In this document: in pieces, positions 14,687-23,383 of the stretch
Layout of the letters: each line of letters begins with the position of its first letter
Position numbering within the stretch: position 1 is the first letter of the stretch
Source: Elusimicrobiota bacterium
GTDB taxonomy: Bacteria > Elusimicrobiota > Elusimicrobia > Elusimicrobiales > UBA9959
Length of the DNA stretch: 64,000 nt
Reading direction: 5' to 3'
Assembly: GCA_026388155.1 (NCBI GenBank)
Contig: JAPLKI010000021.1
Location: 38,049-102,048, forward strand
Translations under genes and position numbers: made by a program
The notes under the pieces: generated by a model
Databases searched by the model: none
What the model was told of the DNA's origin: nothing
The model's input: the letters and a program-made list of their open reading frames with translations, nothing else

Positions 14687-17422
14687 TTAGCGTGTTTCAA
14701 GGCGCAAAACGGCCTGTGTTGCGTTGTGCCTTGCCTCTTGCGTAAGCGAGGCGCCTGCCAGCTGCTCAAGATAAAGTTTAAGCGCGGCCGGTTTATCGCC
14801 CGTAAGCTCAAGGCTTGAAGCCAGGTTTAGCGCGGCCGGAAAGTAGTGTGCGTCAAGCGTCATGGCTTTTTTGAAATCAGCCATGGCTTCCGGGTCTTTT
14901 CCGCTGAGGCGTGAGAGCACGCCGCGGGCATTATACAGCGGCGGGGAACCCGGATACGCGGCCAGTCCCTTCTTTACCAGCTTAAGAGCGAGCCTATAGT
15001 CTCCGGCCGCTTGCGCTGTTATGGCCGCTGATTCCGCTCCTCCGGCGTCAAAAACAACGGCTTTATTCGCCGTTTGCAGAAGCCAAAGCGCCGTGTCTTT
15101 TTGGCCGTCTTCAAGAAAAACCGAGGCGGCTGCCGTCAACGGATAAATGCTTTTGCCAAACGCCGGCGGGGCCTGTCCCGCTCTTTTGGAGTAGTCCGCT
15201 GGCGCGGGAGATATGGGCGAGGGAGTTAAACCGAGTTTTCCGGGCCAAAAGGGCGGGGCCTGCGCGCCCCGGGGTTCTTTGCCGCCGCAGGCGGCTAAAT
15301 AAAAGAAAATGAGGTTGTCGGGGTTTGAGGCTGCGAGGGTTTTTGCCTGCGCGCGGGGGCTTTGACCCGCGATTTCCGCTTCATAGGCGGAGTATAAAAG
15401 TGAAATTTCCCGCCAGCCGGTTTTTCCGGGCTCCGGGCTAAAATGGTTTATTGTATTTTGAATCCCGTTTTTCGAAAGTGATATTTCAACGGCGCGTACA
15501 GCGGCGGCGGAAAGTGCGGGTATGTTTTTTGTTTCGCAGCCGGACGCCGGCTTAAGCAGGGCCTCAAGCAGAGCGCCGGCCTGCCGGTTATAATTAAATT
15601 CCGAGGAAGGCAGGCTTTTTTCCAGTTCCAGTGAAAGCCGGTCGAGCGCTGCGCGGGTCTTTTTTCCGTTTTCCAGGGCGGATTGTAATTTCAGATACTC
15701 AAGTTTCGGCGTAAGGGCCGTAAGGGAGGCCAGCCGGTTCAATATCGCCTCGCGCCGCTTCAGCGGAAAATAATAAAGGGTCGAATAAATGTCCTGCTCC
15801 CAAAAACTATTATTTGAGGGGCGTATGCCGGCGGCCAGCCGTTTGTCTTTCTCATAGGGCAGCCCCTTAAGGGAGTTCTTTTCTCTTTCCCACATCCCCT
15901 GCGCGAGCGTAAAAGAGACCGCGGCGGATCTCATGTCGTTCAATTCCAGTTCGCGCAGCGTTTTTACCAGGGCGGGATCGTAGCCGTTCTCCAGCCCGTC
16001 GGGGGGCAGCGGTTTTTTTGAGGCCAGGGTATCAAGTATGTAAATTATTTCCGGGGAGGGGTTTTTGGAAAGTTCAGCGTAGCGCGTAAGGGCGGCAATG
16101 CCGTTTTCAGTGCTGTTGAAAGACAGTAAAATTTCCCCTTTCTTCTTGAACAGCCAGGCGTCGGAAGGTTTAATCGTAAGCCCGCGCGTGACCGCAATGA
16201 CCGGCTCTGAGGCCCGGCCCGGCCATAAAACAGTTTCATAGACGACCCAGAACGAAAAAGCGATCAGAACGGCGAAAACGCCGCTGAAGATAAATACTCC
16301 TCCGTCTTTTCTTTCCGCGCCCGGCCAGAAAGCTTTCAGAAAGTCAAATATCCCGGCCGCAATAATAAGCGTTAAAAGGTAGCGCAGAGGATAAAAATAT
16401 CTCTCTTCAATGGACAACAGACAATGGATGACTATAAAATAGCCGGCCAGCAAAGCGAGAAAACGCGTCTCTCTCCGGCGCGAGAAAAAAAGCGCGGCAA
16501 TAGCGGCCGCCAGCAGCAGGGGGAACATCAGGGCTGCCTGCCAAAGCCTTTTAACTACGGCTTCAGCGTAGTTAAAAGGCGAAGCCGCCACGGTTTTAAG
16601 GGCCCAGGAGTAAACAGATTCCGTTCTGGAAAGGCCGCCGAAGGCCCTGCAGTCCCCTTCCATGGTAAACACGGTCCCCTTGGCCCCTGTTATCAGGTTA
16701 CAGGCGCCACGAGCCTCCTCAAAGGGAATTAACCGGCCGAAAAGGGAGTAATTGACACGCGCCCAGGGCATCAGCAGGATGTAGGCGCAGATTAAAAAAA
16801 GCGACGAGTTAACGGCGTAGCGCCGTAAGGACATATGCTCCCCCCGAAAGCGCTCCCATAAAATAACCGGCAGAGGGAAAAGGAACATCGGCGAGCGGAT
16901 GAGCAGAGATACGCCAAGGGCCAACCCGGCTGTTGTCGCGGCCAGGGCCGTGTCTTTTTTTAGCTTAAGGGTGGCGGCGTGGGCATATAAAAGCAGGGCC
17001 AGCGTGTAAACAAGCTGTTCACCTTCTGTGATCTTAATGGTAAAACCCAGCAATACGGCTGAAAAAGCGAAAATTAAACCGCGCAGGGGCCCGCCGCCTG
17101 CCGCGCCGATGGAATAACAAAGCAGATAAACCAAAAAGCCAGCCAGAAGGATAAATGGTTTTATTGTCCCGGGCCAGTCATAAAGGGCCAAAGCGTTCAG
17201 CAGGCTGAAAAAAGGCATACTGTAGCTTAAAGCCTTGTCACTCAGGCCGTGCAGTATAAGTTCGCCGCGATCCGCGTAAGCGTAAAGGCTTTGAATGGAG
17301 CAAAGCGTCTGGCGGGTCAATTGCCAAAGCGCCATGAAAAACACGGCCGCGGCCGCGCAAAAGATAAATATACGGCTTTCAAAAAAATGTTCAAGCGCCG
17401 CCCGCAGCTTGTTGTTCACCAT
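14687..17422 (-). CDS. GT-C-like polytopic membrane protein with C-terminal TPR domain
   Basis: A 911-residue protein. Residues 1 to about 385 hold roughly ten hydrophobic segments (for example IFIFCAAAAVFFMALW, FILLAGFLVYLLCY, LFLICAYILLMPWARV, YLLTLIIAAGIFDF). The layout resembles lipid-linked-sugar glycosyltransferases of the GT-C superfamily or Wzy-type enzymes. A further TM (IFSGVFAVLIAFSFWVVYE) leads to an extracytoplasmic region of about 500 residues. The end of that region shows TPR repeats (DYRLALKLVKKGLAAYPGSP, PEAMADFKKAMTLDAHY, KPAALKLYLEQLAG). The donor-binding acidic residue of GT-C enzymes is not obvious; Y-A-D-R-G-E near residue 50 is a candidate. It is divergent from the dehydrogenase operon. 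Confidence 0.65.
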   Translation of the reverse strand: MVNNKLRAALEHFFESRIFIFCAAAAVFFMALWQLTRQTLCSIQSLYAYADRGELILHGLSDKALSYSMPFFSLLNALALYDWPGTIKPFILLAGFLVYLLCYSIGAAGGGPLRGLIFAFSAVLLGFTIKITEGEQLVYTLALLLYAHAATLKLKKDTALAATTAGLALGVSLLIRSPMFLFPLPVILWERFRGEHMSLRRYAVNSSLFLICAYILLMPWARVNYSLFGRLIPFEEARGACNLITGAKGTVFTMEGDCRAFGGLSRTESVYSWALKTVAASPFNYAEAVVKRLWQAALMFPLLLAAAIAALFFSRRRETRFLALLAGYFIVIHCLLSIEERYFYPLRYLLTLIIAAGIFDFLKAFWPGAERKDGGVFIFSGVFAVLIAFSFWVVYETVLWPGRASEPVIAVTRGLTIKPSDAWLFKKKGEILLSFNSTENGIAALTRYAELSKNPSPEIIYILDTLASKKPLPPDGLENGYDPALVKTLRELELNDMRSAAVSFTLAQGMWEREKNSLKGLPYEKDKRLAAGIRPSNNSFWEQDIYSTLYYFPLKRREAILNRLASLTALTPKLEYLKLQSALENGKKTRAALDRLSLELEKSLPSSEFNYNRQAGALLEALLKPASGCETKNIPALSAAAVRAVEISLSKNGIQNTINHFSPEPGKTGWREISLLYSAYEAEIAGQSPRAQAKTLAASNPDNLIFFYLAACGGKEPRGAQAPPFWPGKLGLTPSPISPAPADYSKRAGQAPPAFGKSIYPLTAAASVFLEDGQKDTALWLLQTANKAVVFDAGGAESAAITAQAAGDYRLALKLVKKGLAAYPGSPPLYNARGVLSRLSGKDPEAMADFKKAMTLDAHYFPAALNLASSLELTGDKPAALKLYLEQLAGASLTQEARHNATQAVLRLETR

Positions 17423-17550
17423 ATCAGGTTTTTTATTGTACTATATTGTTACCGGGCGGAATCCGGGCGCAGCCGCGGACCTGGTTCTCGGCGGTAAAAA
17501 TCACACCGCGGCACCCTCACTTTCCCGAGACGGCCTGGCAAAGGCGACTT

Positions 17551-19647
17551 ATGGAACGAATAATCGAACACCCCGTGCTTGAAATTGAAGAAAAAAAGAA
17601 ACTCCATTTTACCTTTGAGGGGCGGGAATTGGAGGCGCTTGAGGACGAGGTTATTTCCTCGGCTTTGTTCGCTTCCGGAGTTAAGATTTTCAGCTATCAT
17701 AAAAAAGACCGCAGTCCGCAGGGCATTTTCTGCGCCAACGGCCAATGCGCCCAATGCACCGTAATAGCCGACGGCCTGCCGGTAAAGGCCTGCGTGACGA
17801 AGGTAAAAGAAGGCATGAAGGTGGCCGCTCTCTGCGGCCTGCCGAAAATGCCGCGGACCGTCTGCGTGCAGGAGTTCGGGCGTGTTGAAGAAATTGAAGT
17901 GGACGCTCTTATTGTGGGGGGCGGCCCCTCGGGACTTGCCGCCGCGGCGGAGCTGGGAAAGCTTAACATAAGCACGCTTGTAATAGATGATAAACACAAA
18001 CTTGGCGGCAAGCTTGTGCTGCAGACGCATAAATTTTTCGGGTCGGTGGAGGACTGTTTCGCCGGCACCAGAGGCATAGACATAGCCGATAAGCTGGAGG
18101 ACCAGCTTAAGGCGTACCCCTCCGTGAAGGTATGGGTGAACGCCTCCTGCGTCGCCGTTTTTTCAGACAAGCGAGCCGGCGTGGTTTATGACGGCGGCTA
18201 CTGCCTTATAAAGCCCAAAGCTTTTATAAGCGCCACCGGCGCCAGGGAAAAAACGCTGGCTTTTGAAGGAAATACCCTGCCGGGCGTTTACGGCGCGGGG
18301 GCCTTCCAGACTTTAGTGAACCGCGATCTGGTGCGGCCGTCAAAAAATCTGTTCATAGTCGGCGGGGGCAATGTGGGGCTTATCGCCGCGTATCACGCCC
18401 TGCAGGCCGGCATAAAAGTGGCCGGTCTTATAGAGGCCGCGGACCGCTGCGGCGGCTATAAGGTGCATCTGGATAAAATAAAGCGTCTGGGAGTTCCGGT
18501 TTACACCCGCCACACAGTGGTCAGCGCCAACGGGAAAACCGAGGTGGAGTCTGTCACGGTGGCGCAAGTGGACGAAAATTTCAAGCCGCTTAAAGGCACG
18601 GAAAAAACCTTCGCGGCCGACACGCTGCTGGTGGCGGTGGGGTTAAACCCCGTTGACGAATTCCATGCCCAGGCACTGGCTTTCGGGATGAACGCTTTCG
18701 TATGCGGCGACGCGGAAGAGATAGCCGAGGCGTCGGCGGCTATGTTCAGCGGCAGGATAACCGCGCACAAGGTGCTTAAAAGCCTTGGCGTGATGACAGG
18801 TCCCGTGCCGCAGTTCTGGTTTGAGCGCCTGCAAACCCTTAAGGCGCGCCCGGGCAAAACACATGAAAGCGCAGCAAGGGATCATGATAAAGCCGTTTAT
18901 CCCGTGCTTCACTGCCGCCAGGAGATCCCCTGCGACCCTTGCGCCACGGTCTGCCCTAAAAAATCCATAAAAATACCTAAAAATAGCATGATGGATATCC
19001 CGAAATTCGAAGGTGACTGCATAGGCTGCTACAAATGCCTGCTCATCTGTCCGGGGCTTGCCGTTACTCTGGTCGACAAGCGCAAAGACCAGAAAAGTCC
19101 CACAGTGGCGCTTCCTTTTGAAATCGGCCGCGGCCTCGTAAAAAAAGGGGACGCCATAAAGCTTACCGACTGCGAAGGCGCGGAGCTTGGGGACGCGCAG
19201 GTGGCGGATGTGAAGGATTTTAAGGCCGAAAACACCATGATAATAATAGCGAAAACAACGGCCGCCATTGCCGACAGGGCCGCCGGCCTGAAACTTTACA
19301 AGCAGCAGAAGCCGGAAAGAACGGCCGGAGGTTTTTCCGCAATGCCGGACTCGGTCATTATATGCCGCTGCGAGCGGGTTACGCTAGGCGAAATACGAAA
19401 AGCTATCCGCTCCGGCATAAGGGATTTAAACCAGCTCAAAGCCGTCACGCGCGCCGGCATGGGCGCCTGCGGAGCAAAAACCTGCGCTTCGCTCATGGCC
19501 GGTATTTATAAGAGCGAAGGCGTGGACCCGAAGGAAGTTACGGCATTAAGCCAGAGGCCGCTTTTTGTGGAAGTGCCGCTCGGGACTTTTTCAAATATCA
19601 AGTGCCGTCCTGAAGAAGAGGAAAAGGCCTCCTGGAGCGGGTTTTAA
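17551..19647 (+). CDS. Alpha subunit of a flavin/iron-sulfur amino-acid (sarcosine/proline/opine-type) dehydrogenase
   Basis: About 698 residues with an unusual stack of redox domains. First is an N-terminal [2Fe-2S] ferredoxin-like domain (CANGQCAQC, then a further cysteine). Next is an FAD-binding Rossmann motif (DALIVGGGPSGLAAAAELG), then an NAD(P)-binding motif (LFIVGGGNVGLIAAYHAL). Two [4Fe-4S] motifs follow (CDPCATVCP and CIGCYKCLLICPG). Last is a C-terminal BFD-like [2Fe-2S] domain (ICRCERVTLGEIRKAI ... GACGAKTC). This matches alpha subunits of HcnB/OoxA/SoxA-like dehydrogenases, with a ferredoxin insertion seen in anaerobes and archaea. The ATG at 17551 has AAGGCG six bases upstream and starts just before the ferredoxin fold. 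The next gene encodes the matching beta subunit. Confidence 0.82.
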   Translation: MERIIEHPVLEIEEKKKLHFTFEGRELEALEDEVISSALFASGVKIFSYHKKDRSPQGIFCANGQCAQCTVIADGLPVKACVTKVKEGMKVAALCGLPKMPRTVCVQEFGRVEEIEVDALIVGGGPSGLAAAAELGKLNISTLVIDDKHKLGGKLVLQTHKFFGSVEDCFAGTRGIDIADKLEDQLKAYPSVKVWVNASCVAVFSDKRAGVVYDGGYCLIKPKAFISATGAREKTLAFEGNTLPGVYGAGAFQTLVNRDLVRPSKNLFIVGGGNVGLIAAYHALQAGIKVAGLIEAADRCGGYKVHLDKIKRLGVPVYTRHTVVSANGKTEVESVTVAQVDENFKPLKGTEKTFAADTLLVAVGLNPVDEFHAQALAFGMNAFVCGDAEEIAEASAAMFSGRITAHKVLKSLGVMTGPVPQFWFERLQTLKARPGKTHESAARDHDKAVYPVLHCRQEIPCDPCATVCPKKSIKIPKNSMMDIPKFEGDCIGCYKCLLICPGLAVTLVDKRKDQKSPTVALPFEIGRGLVKKGDAIKLTDCEGAELGDAQVADVKDFKAENTMIIIAKTTAAIADRAAGLKLYKQQKPERTAGGFSAMPDSVIICRCERVTLGEIRKAIRSGIRDLNQLKAVTRAGMGACGAKTCASLMAGIYKSEGVDPKEVTALSQRPLFVEVPLGTFSNIKCRPEEEEKASWSGF

Positions 19648-19740
19648 CAGCGGCAGGGGCAAGCGGATAGCGTATAGGGATTGGGGAAGGAACTCCTTCC
19701 CTGAACCCCTATACGCTCGCCCCTGGCCCCTATCCTTTCT
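19648..19740. repeat. Palindromic spacer of AGCGGATAGCG/CCCCTATACGCT words
   Basis: The left arm carries GGGGCAAGCGGATAGCGTATAGGG, and the right arm carries CCCCTATACGCTCGCCCCT, their inverse complement. The arms meet at a tight AAGGAACTCCTT centre. It sits between two subunit genes of one predicted complex. Here the downstream gene keeps a Shine-Dalgarno sequence (GGAG, 19741-19744). Related words recur near 26.8, 38.8 and 57.4 kb. Confidence 0.65.
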
Positions 19741-19749
19741 GGAGATTAT

Positions 19750-20907
19750 ATGTCAGCTAAAAATTACGATGTGATTGTTATAGGCGCCGGTTCCGTGGGG
19801 GTGCCGCTTGCCATGGCTTTGGCCGGGCGCAAACTGAAAACGCTGGTTCTTGACGCCATGCCTTCGGTGGGGCAGGGCCAGAACAAATGCGCCATAGGCG
19901 GCGTGCGCGCCACGCATTCCGACGGCGCCAAGATAAAGGCCTGCCTGCGCAGCATTAAAACTTTTTCCACCTGGAAAGAAAAGTACGGCGACGATATCGG
20001 CTGGATAAAAGGCGGCTACGCCTTCCCGGCTTATACGGAGGACGATGAGGCCGTGCTGAAGGAACTGCTTAAGGTGCAGCGCGGTTTCGGTCTGAATATC
20101 GATTGGCTGGGCGCGGATAAAATGCGCGCCCTGCTGCCCGGGATCGCCCGAAAGGATCTGCGCGGCGGCACCTACGCGCCCGACGACGGCTCGGCCTCCC
20201 CGCTGCTGTCCATAAACGCTTTTTACAGGCGGGCGCTGGCTTTGGGGTCCGAGTTCCGCTTCAGGGAGCCGGTGACCGGGATAATTTCAGAAAACGGCGC
20301 GGTAAAAGGGGTCATTACCGCTTTGGGCCGCTACCACGCGCCGTGGGTGGTAAACGCCGCCGGCGCGGATGCCGCGGAAGTGTCCGGCATGGCCGGAGTA
20401 AAAGTTCCGGTAAATCCCGACTGTCACGAGGCCGGCATAACCGAGCCGGTTGAAAGATTTTTCGAGCCGATGGTGGTGGATATCAGGCCGGGCGATAAGT
20501 CTCAGAATTACTATTTTTACCAGAACTCCGAGGGGCAGATAGTGTTCTGCCTTACCCCGCAGCCGCCCATTGTCGGGAAAAACCGCCGTTCCACCTCGGA
20601 ATTTCTGCCTGAGGTCTCAAAACGCATGATAGCGCTTGTGCCGAGTCTGGCAAACATCAAGGTGCGGCGCACCTGGCGCGGCCTGTATCCCATGACGCCG
20701 GACGGGTTTCCCGTAGTTGATTTTCCGGCGGCGCTTAAGGGCTACGTGCTGGCGGTCGGCATGTGCGGGCAGGGTTTTATGCTGGGCCCGGGCCTCGGCG
20801 AAACCATCGCCGCCCACATTGCGGGAAAACCGTCCGCGGACGACAGGAAAATACTGGCCGGTTTCCGATTGGCGCGCAATTTCTCAGGCCAGGAAAAGCT
20901 AAAATAA
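19750..20907 (+). CDS. DAO-family FAD-dependent oxidoreductase (dehydrogenase beta subunit)
   Basis: 385-residue flavoprotein of the D-amino-acid-oxidase/sarcosine-oxidase beta family. The FAD site is DVIVIGAGSVGVPLAMALAG at the N-terminus with the acidic VLDAM residue after beta-2. The C-terminal GLYPMTPDGFPVVD and GMCGQGFMLGPGLGE are the family's isoalloxazine-contacting segments. It would oxidise a secondary amine or amino acid and pass electrons to the alpha subunit encoded upstream. The two genes are separated by a palindromic spacer but share direction, so co-expression is likely. GGAG precedes the ATG. The substrate (proline, sarcosine, glycine or opine) cannot be decided. Confidence 0.85.
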   Translation: MSAKNYDVIVIGAGSVGVPLAMALAGRKLKTLVLDAMPSVGQGQNKCAIGGVRATHSDGAKIKACLRSIKTFSTWKEKYGDDIGWIKGGYAFPAYTEDDEAVLKELLKVQRGFGLNIDWLGADKMRALLPGIARKDLRGGTYAPDDGSASPLLSINAFYRRALALGSEFRFREPVTGIISENGAVKGVITALGRYHAPWVVNAAGADAAEVSGMAGVKVPVNPDCHEAGITEPVERFFEPMVVDIRPGDKSQNYYFYQNSEGQIVFCLTPQPPIVGKNRRSTSEFLPEVSKRMIALVPSLANIKVRRTWRGLYPMTPDGFPVVDFPAALKGYVLAVGMCGQGFMLGPGLGETIAAHIAGKPSADDRKILAGFRLARNFSGQEKLK

Positions 20908-21018
20908 ACGGAGATTAGGCTTGATGTTAAAATTTGCGGTTTGTAATTTGCTATTTTATTATCTACCGGTAGGTAAAATTAAATGCAATAAAATCCGGGC
21001 CGGAGGCGTTATACCAGT

Positions 21019-22293
21019 ATGACCATAAAAAAAAGACCCCTTTTTTTAACGCTCGCGCTGCTGATGGCCGCGGCCGGTTACGCGGCCGCCCAGCAGACTC
21101 CCCGTGAACTTTCGTGGGACGACTGCGTTCGGGAGGCGCTGGCCAATAACCCTGGACTTAAAGCCAAACAACTGATCATAGACCAGTATAAATACCTTCT
21201 TCTTGCCGGCTATAATGTCTACCTGCCCAAGGTCAGCCTCTCGCATTCGTTGAGCCGCAGCGGGGGCGACAATACCAGCCCATCCACCAGGTGGGGGGTG
21301 TCCGCCTCTGCCTCGGAGCCCCTCTTTGACCTCTCGGCGATGTCTTCCATAAGGACTTCTAAAATTAACTATGAAAAGACCCTTTCCGACTACCGCAGCG
21401 AGTCGGCCTCGCTCCGGCAGAGCCTGTATTCGGCTTTCATGAACCTTCTGGTCGCGCAGGAGCAGATAAGCGTGGACAAAAAGATCCTCGGCATACGCGA
21501 GCAGAACGCAAAGCTTATTCAGCTGAAGTATGAGAGCGGCATGGAGTCGCGCGGGAACACGATGTACGCCGCCGCGCTCTACGAGCTTTCCAAAGCTAAC
21601 GCGCAAAAGTCGGAGCGCGCCCTCAACATTTCCCGCCGCGAGCTGGTAAAGGATATGGGCGTTTCCGCCGACCGCCCGGTAACCGCCAAAGGCGAATTGA
21701 AGGTGCCCGAATATGATTTAAAGGTTGAAAATGTCAAAGCGGCCATGGAAAAGATTCCACAGGTGATATCGCAGGAAAAAAGCATCGAGGGATATAAGGA
21801 AAGGCTCCTTTCCGCCCAGTACAGCCTGTTCCCCACCTTAAATGCCAGCCAGTCCGTAAGCTGGTCGGGTCCCAGCGAATTCCCCGGGAAACGCAGCTGG
21901 TCCCTGGGGCTGAACCTTAACCTTCCGCTGTTTTCAAGCGGCATTACCTATTATCCCAACAGCACCAAAGCGGCCAGGCTGGCCCTGCAAAGCGCGGAGG
22001 AGTCGCTGAAAGACCTTAAAATCTCCCTTGAGAGCGATATAATAAGCGGCTACGATGATTTCCTTAACACCCGCGACACCGCGGTCTCAAATGTGAACGT
22101 GCTTGCGGCGAACGAGGAGCGGTATAAGGAGTCCCAGATAAAATACATGGCCGGCCAGATAAGTTTTTTAGACCTGGAAAATGTAGAGCAGAGCATGGTG
22201 GACGCGCAGCAAAACCAGCTGCAGTATCTGAGGAACGCCAACGCCAGGAAATCCGCCCTGGAAAATCTTCTGGGCGTAGGACTGGAAGACTAA
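21019..22293 (+). CDS. TolC-family outer-membrane efflux protein
   Basis: 424 residues with a signal peptide (LFLTLALLMAAAGYAAAQ) followed by two outer-membrane-efflux (OEP) repeats. Each repeat has the typical long periplasmic helices (for example LSWDDCVREALANNPGLKAKQ; later KVENVKAAMEKIPQVISQEKSIEGYKE). The strand segments (SLSHSLSRSGGDN and NASQSVSWSG) would form the beta-barrel part. It forms the outer-membrane channel of a tripartite exporter with the MacA-like and MacB-like genes immediately downstream, all in one orientation. The spacer to the next gene holds a perfect 9-bp hairpin that may tune relative expression. The start follows GGAGGCG at a somewhat long spacing. Confidence 0.9.
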   Translation: MTIKKRPLFLTLALLMAAAGYAAAQQTPRELSWDDCVREALANNPGLKAKQLIIDQYKYLLLAGYNVYLPKVSLSHSLSRSGGDNTSPSTRWGVSASASEPLFDLSAMSSIRTSKINYEKTLSDYRSESASLRQSLYSAFMNLLVAQEQISVDKKILGIREQNAKLIQLKYESGMESRGNTMYAAALYELSKANAQKSERALNISRRELVKDMGVSADRPVTAKGELKVPEYDLKVENVKAAMEKIPQVISQEKSIEGYKERLLSAQYSLFPTLNASQSVSWSGPSEFPGKRSWSLGLNLNLPLFSSGITYYPNSTKAARLALQSAEESLKDLKISLESDIISGYDDFLNTRDTAVSNVNVLAANEERYKESQIKYMAGQISFLDLENVEQSMVDAQQNQLQYLRNANARKSALENLLGVGLED

Positions 22294-22317
22294 GAACTGC
22301 GCCACGCTGCGCAGTTC
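22294..22317 (+). other. Intercistronic hairpin
   Basis: Perfect 9-bp inverted repeat GAACTGCGC / GCGCAGTTC with a 6-nt loop, immediately after the stop codon of the TolC-like gene. It has no T-tract, so it is more likely an RNA-stability or processing element than a terminator. Confidence 0.55.
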
Positions 22318-22361
22318 CGCCATGAGCCCGGGGCAATGGAGTTAACTAAACGGAGAAAAAT

Positions 22362-23339
22362 ATGAAGAAAATTTTGATAATAGCGGCGGTGCTCGCCCTT
22401 GCCGGCGGAGGCTGGTATTACTTCAAGAACGGGAAAAAGACCGGCGAAATAAAATATGCGAAAGCCGAAGCTTTCTTAAAAGACATCTCGGAATTTGTGG
22501 AGACCACGGGCGAAGTGATCCCGATGAACCGCGTGGAGGTACAGCCCCCCTCTAGCGGCAGGATAGAACAGATAGTGGTGGATGAAGGCGACAAAATAAA
22601 GGCCGGGGAAGTAATGGCCCTGATGAGTTCCACCGACCGCGTGGCGATACTGGACGCGGCCCGGGCCATGGGTGACGATCAGTTCAAAAACTGGAAAGAG
22701 TCCTATAAGCCGATAAAGATAATTTCCCCGCTGGACGGCACGATAATATTGAAAGACGTGGTTGAAGGTCAGACCGTCGGCCAGTCCACCGTACTTTTCG
22801 CCATCTCGGACAACCTGATACTGAACGCCAATGTGGACGAAGCGGATATAGGAAAAGTGCGCGAAGGCCAGTCCGCCTCGATAGTTCTGGACGCCTACCC
22901 GAACAATCCGGTCAACGGCAAAGTGTTCCAGATACTGGACGAAGGCAAAAACCAGAGCAATGTCATCACCTACAAGGTCAAGATACGCCCCGGCCAGGTA
23001 CCCCCTTTCTTTAAATCGCAGATGACCGCCAATATAAAGATAGAGGTGGCTAAAAAGAGGAACGCCCTGCTTATCCCTTCGGCGGCGATTACCGTGGATC
23101 CCTCAGGCAGCACCGCGGTGATAACGGAAGTAACGGATAAAAAACCGATATATACGAAAATAGAGACCGGCCTGGACCAGGGTGATATGGTGGAAGTGAC
23201 CAAAGGCCTCGAAGAAGGCGACACCGTGATGTTCGCGGGCAAAAATTACAGGCCGCAGCAGGCCGCAGACAGCGGGAGCAACCCGCTGATGCCCAAACGG
23301 CCGAACATGCCAAGGGGCGCCGCCCGGGCGATGCGCTAG
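22362..23339 (+). CDS. MacA/HlyD-like periplasmic adaptor protein
   Basis: 325 residues with a single N-terminal membrane anchor (ILIIAAVLALAGGGWYYF). The barrel-sandwich (lipoyl-like) halves are seen as EVQPPSSGRIEQIVVDEGDKIKAGEVMAL and IISPLDGTIILKDVVEGQTV. A beta-barrel domain (NANVDEADIGKVREGQSASI) and a membrane-proximal domain (ALLIPSAAITVDPSGSTAVI, GLEEGDTVMFAG) follow. Between the lipoyl halves only about 25 residues remain where MacA normally has a long alpha-helical hairpin, so this adaptor is unusually short. It should bridge the downstream ABC transporter and the upstream TolC-like channel. An AAACGGAGAAAAAT Shine-Dalgarno region precedes the ATG. Confidence 0.88.
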   Translation: MKKILIIAAVLALAGGGWYYFKNGKKTGEIKYAKAEAFLKDISEFVETTGEVIPMNRVEVQPPSSGRIEQIVVDEGDKIKAGEVMALMSSTDRVAILDAARAMGDDQFKNWKESYKPIKIISPLDGTIILKDVVEGQTVGQSTVLFAISDNLILNANVDEADIGKVREGQSASIVLDAYPNNPVNGKVFQILDEGKNQSNVITYKVKIRPGQVPPFFKSQMTANIKIEVAKKRNALLIPSAAITVDPSGSTAVITEVTDKKPIYTKIETGLDQGDMVEVTKGLEEGDTVMFAGKNYRPQQAADSGSNPLMPKRPNMPRGAARAMR

Positions 23340-23383
23340 ACCTGCGCTGTGAGGCTCAGTCGAATCGCAATGGATTTGATTTT

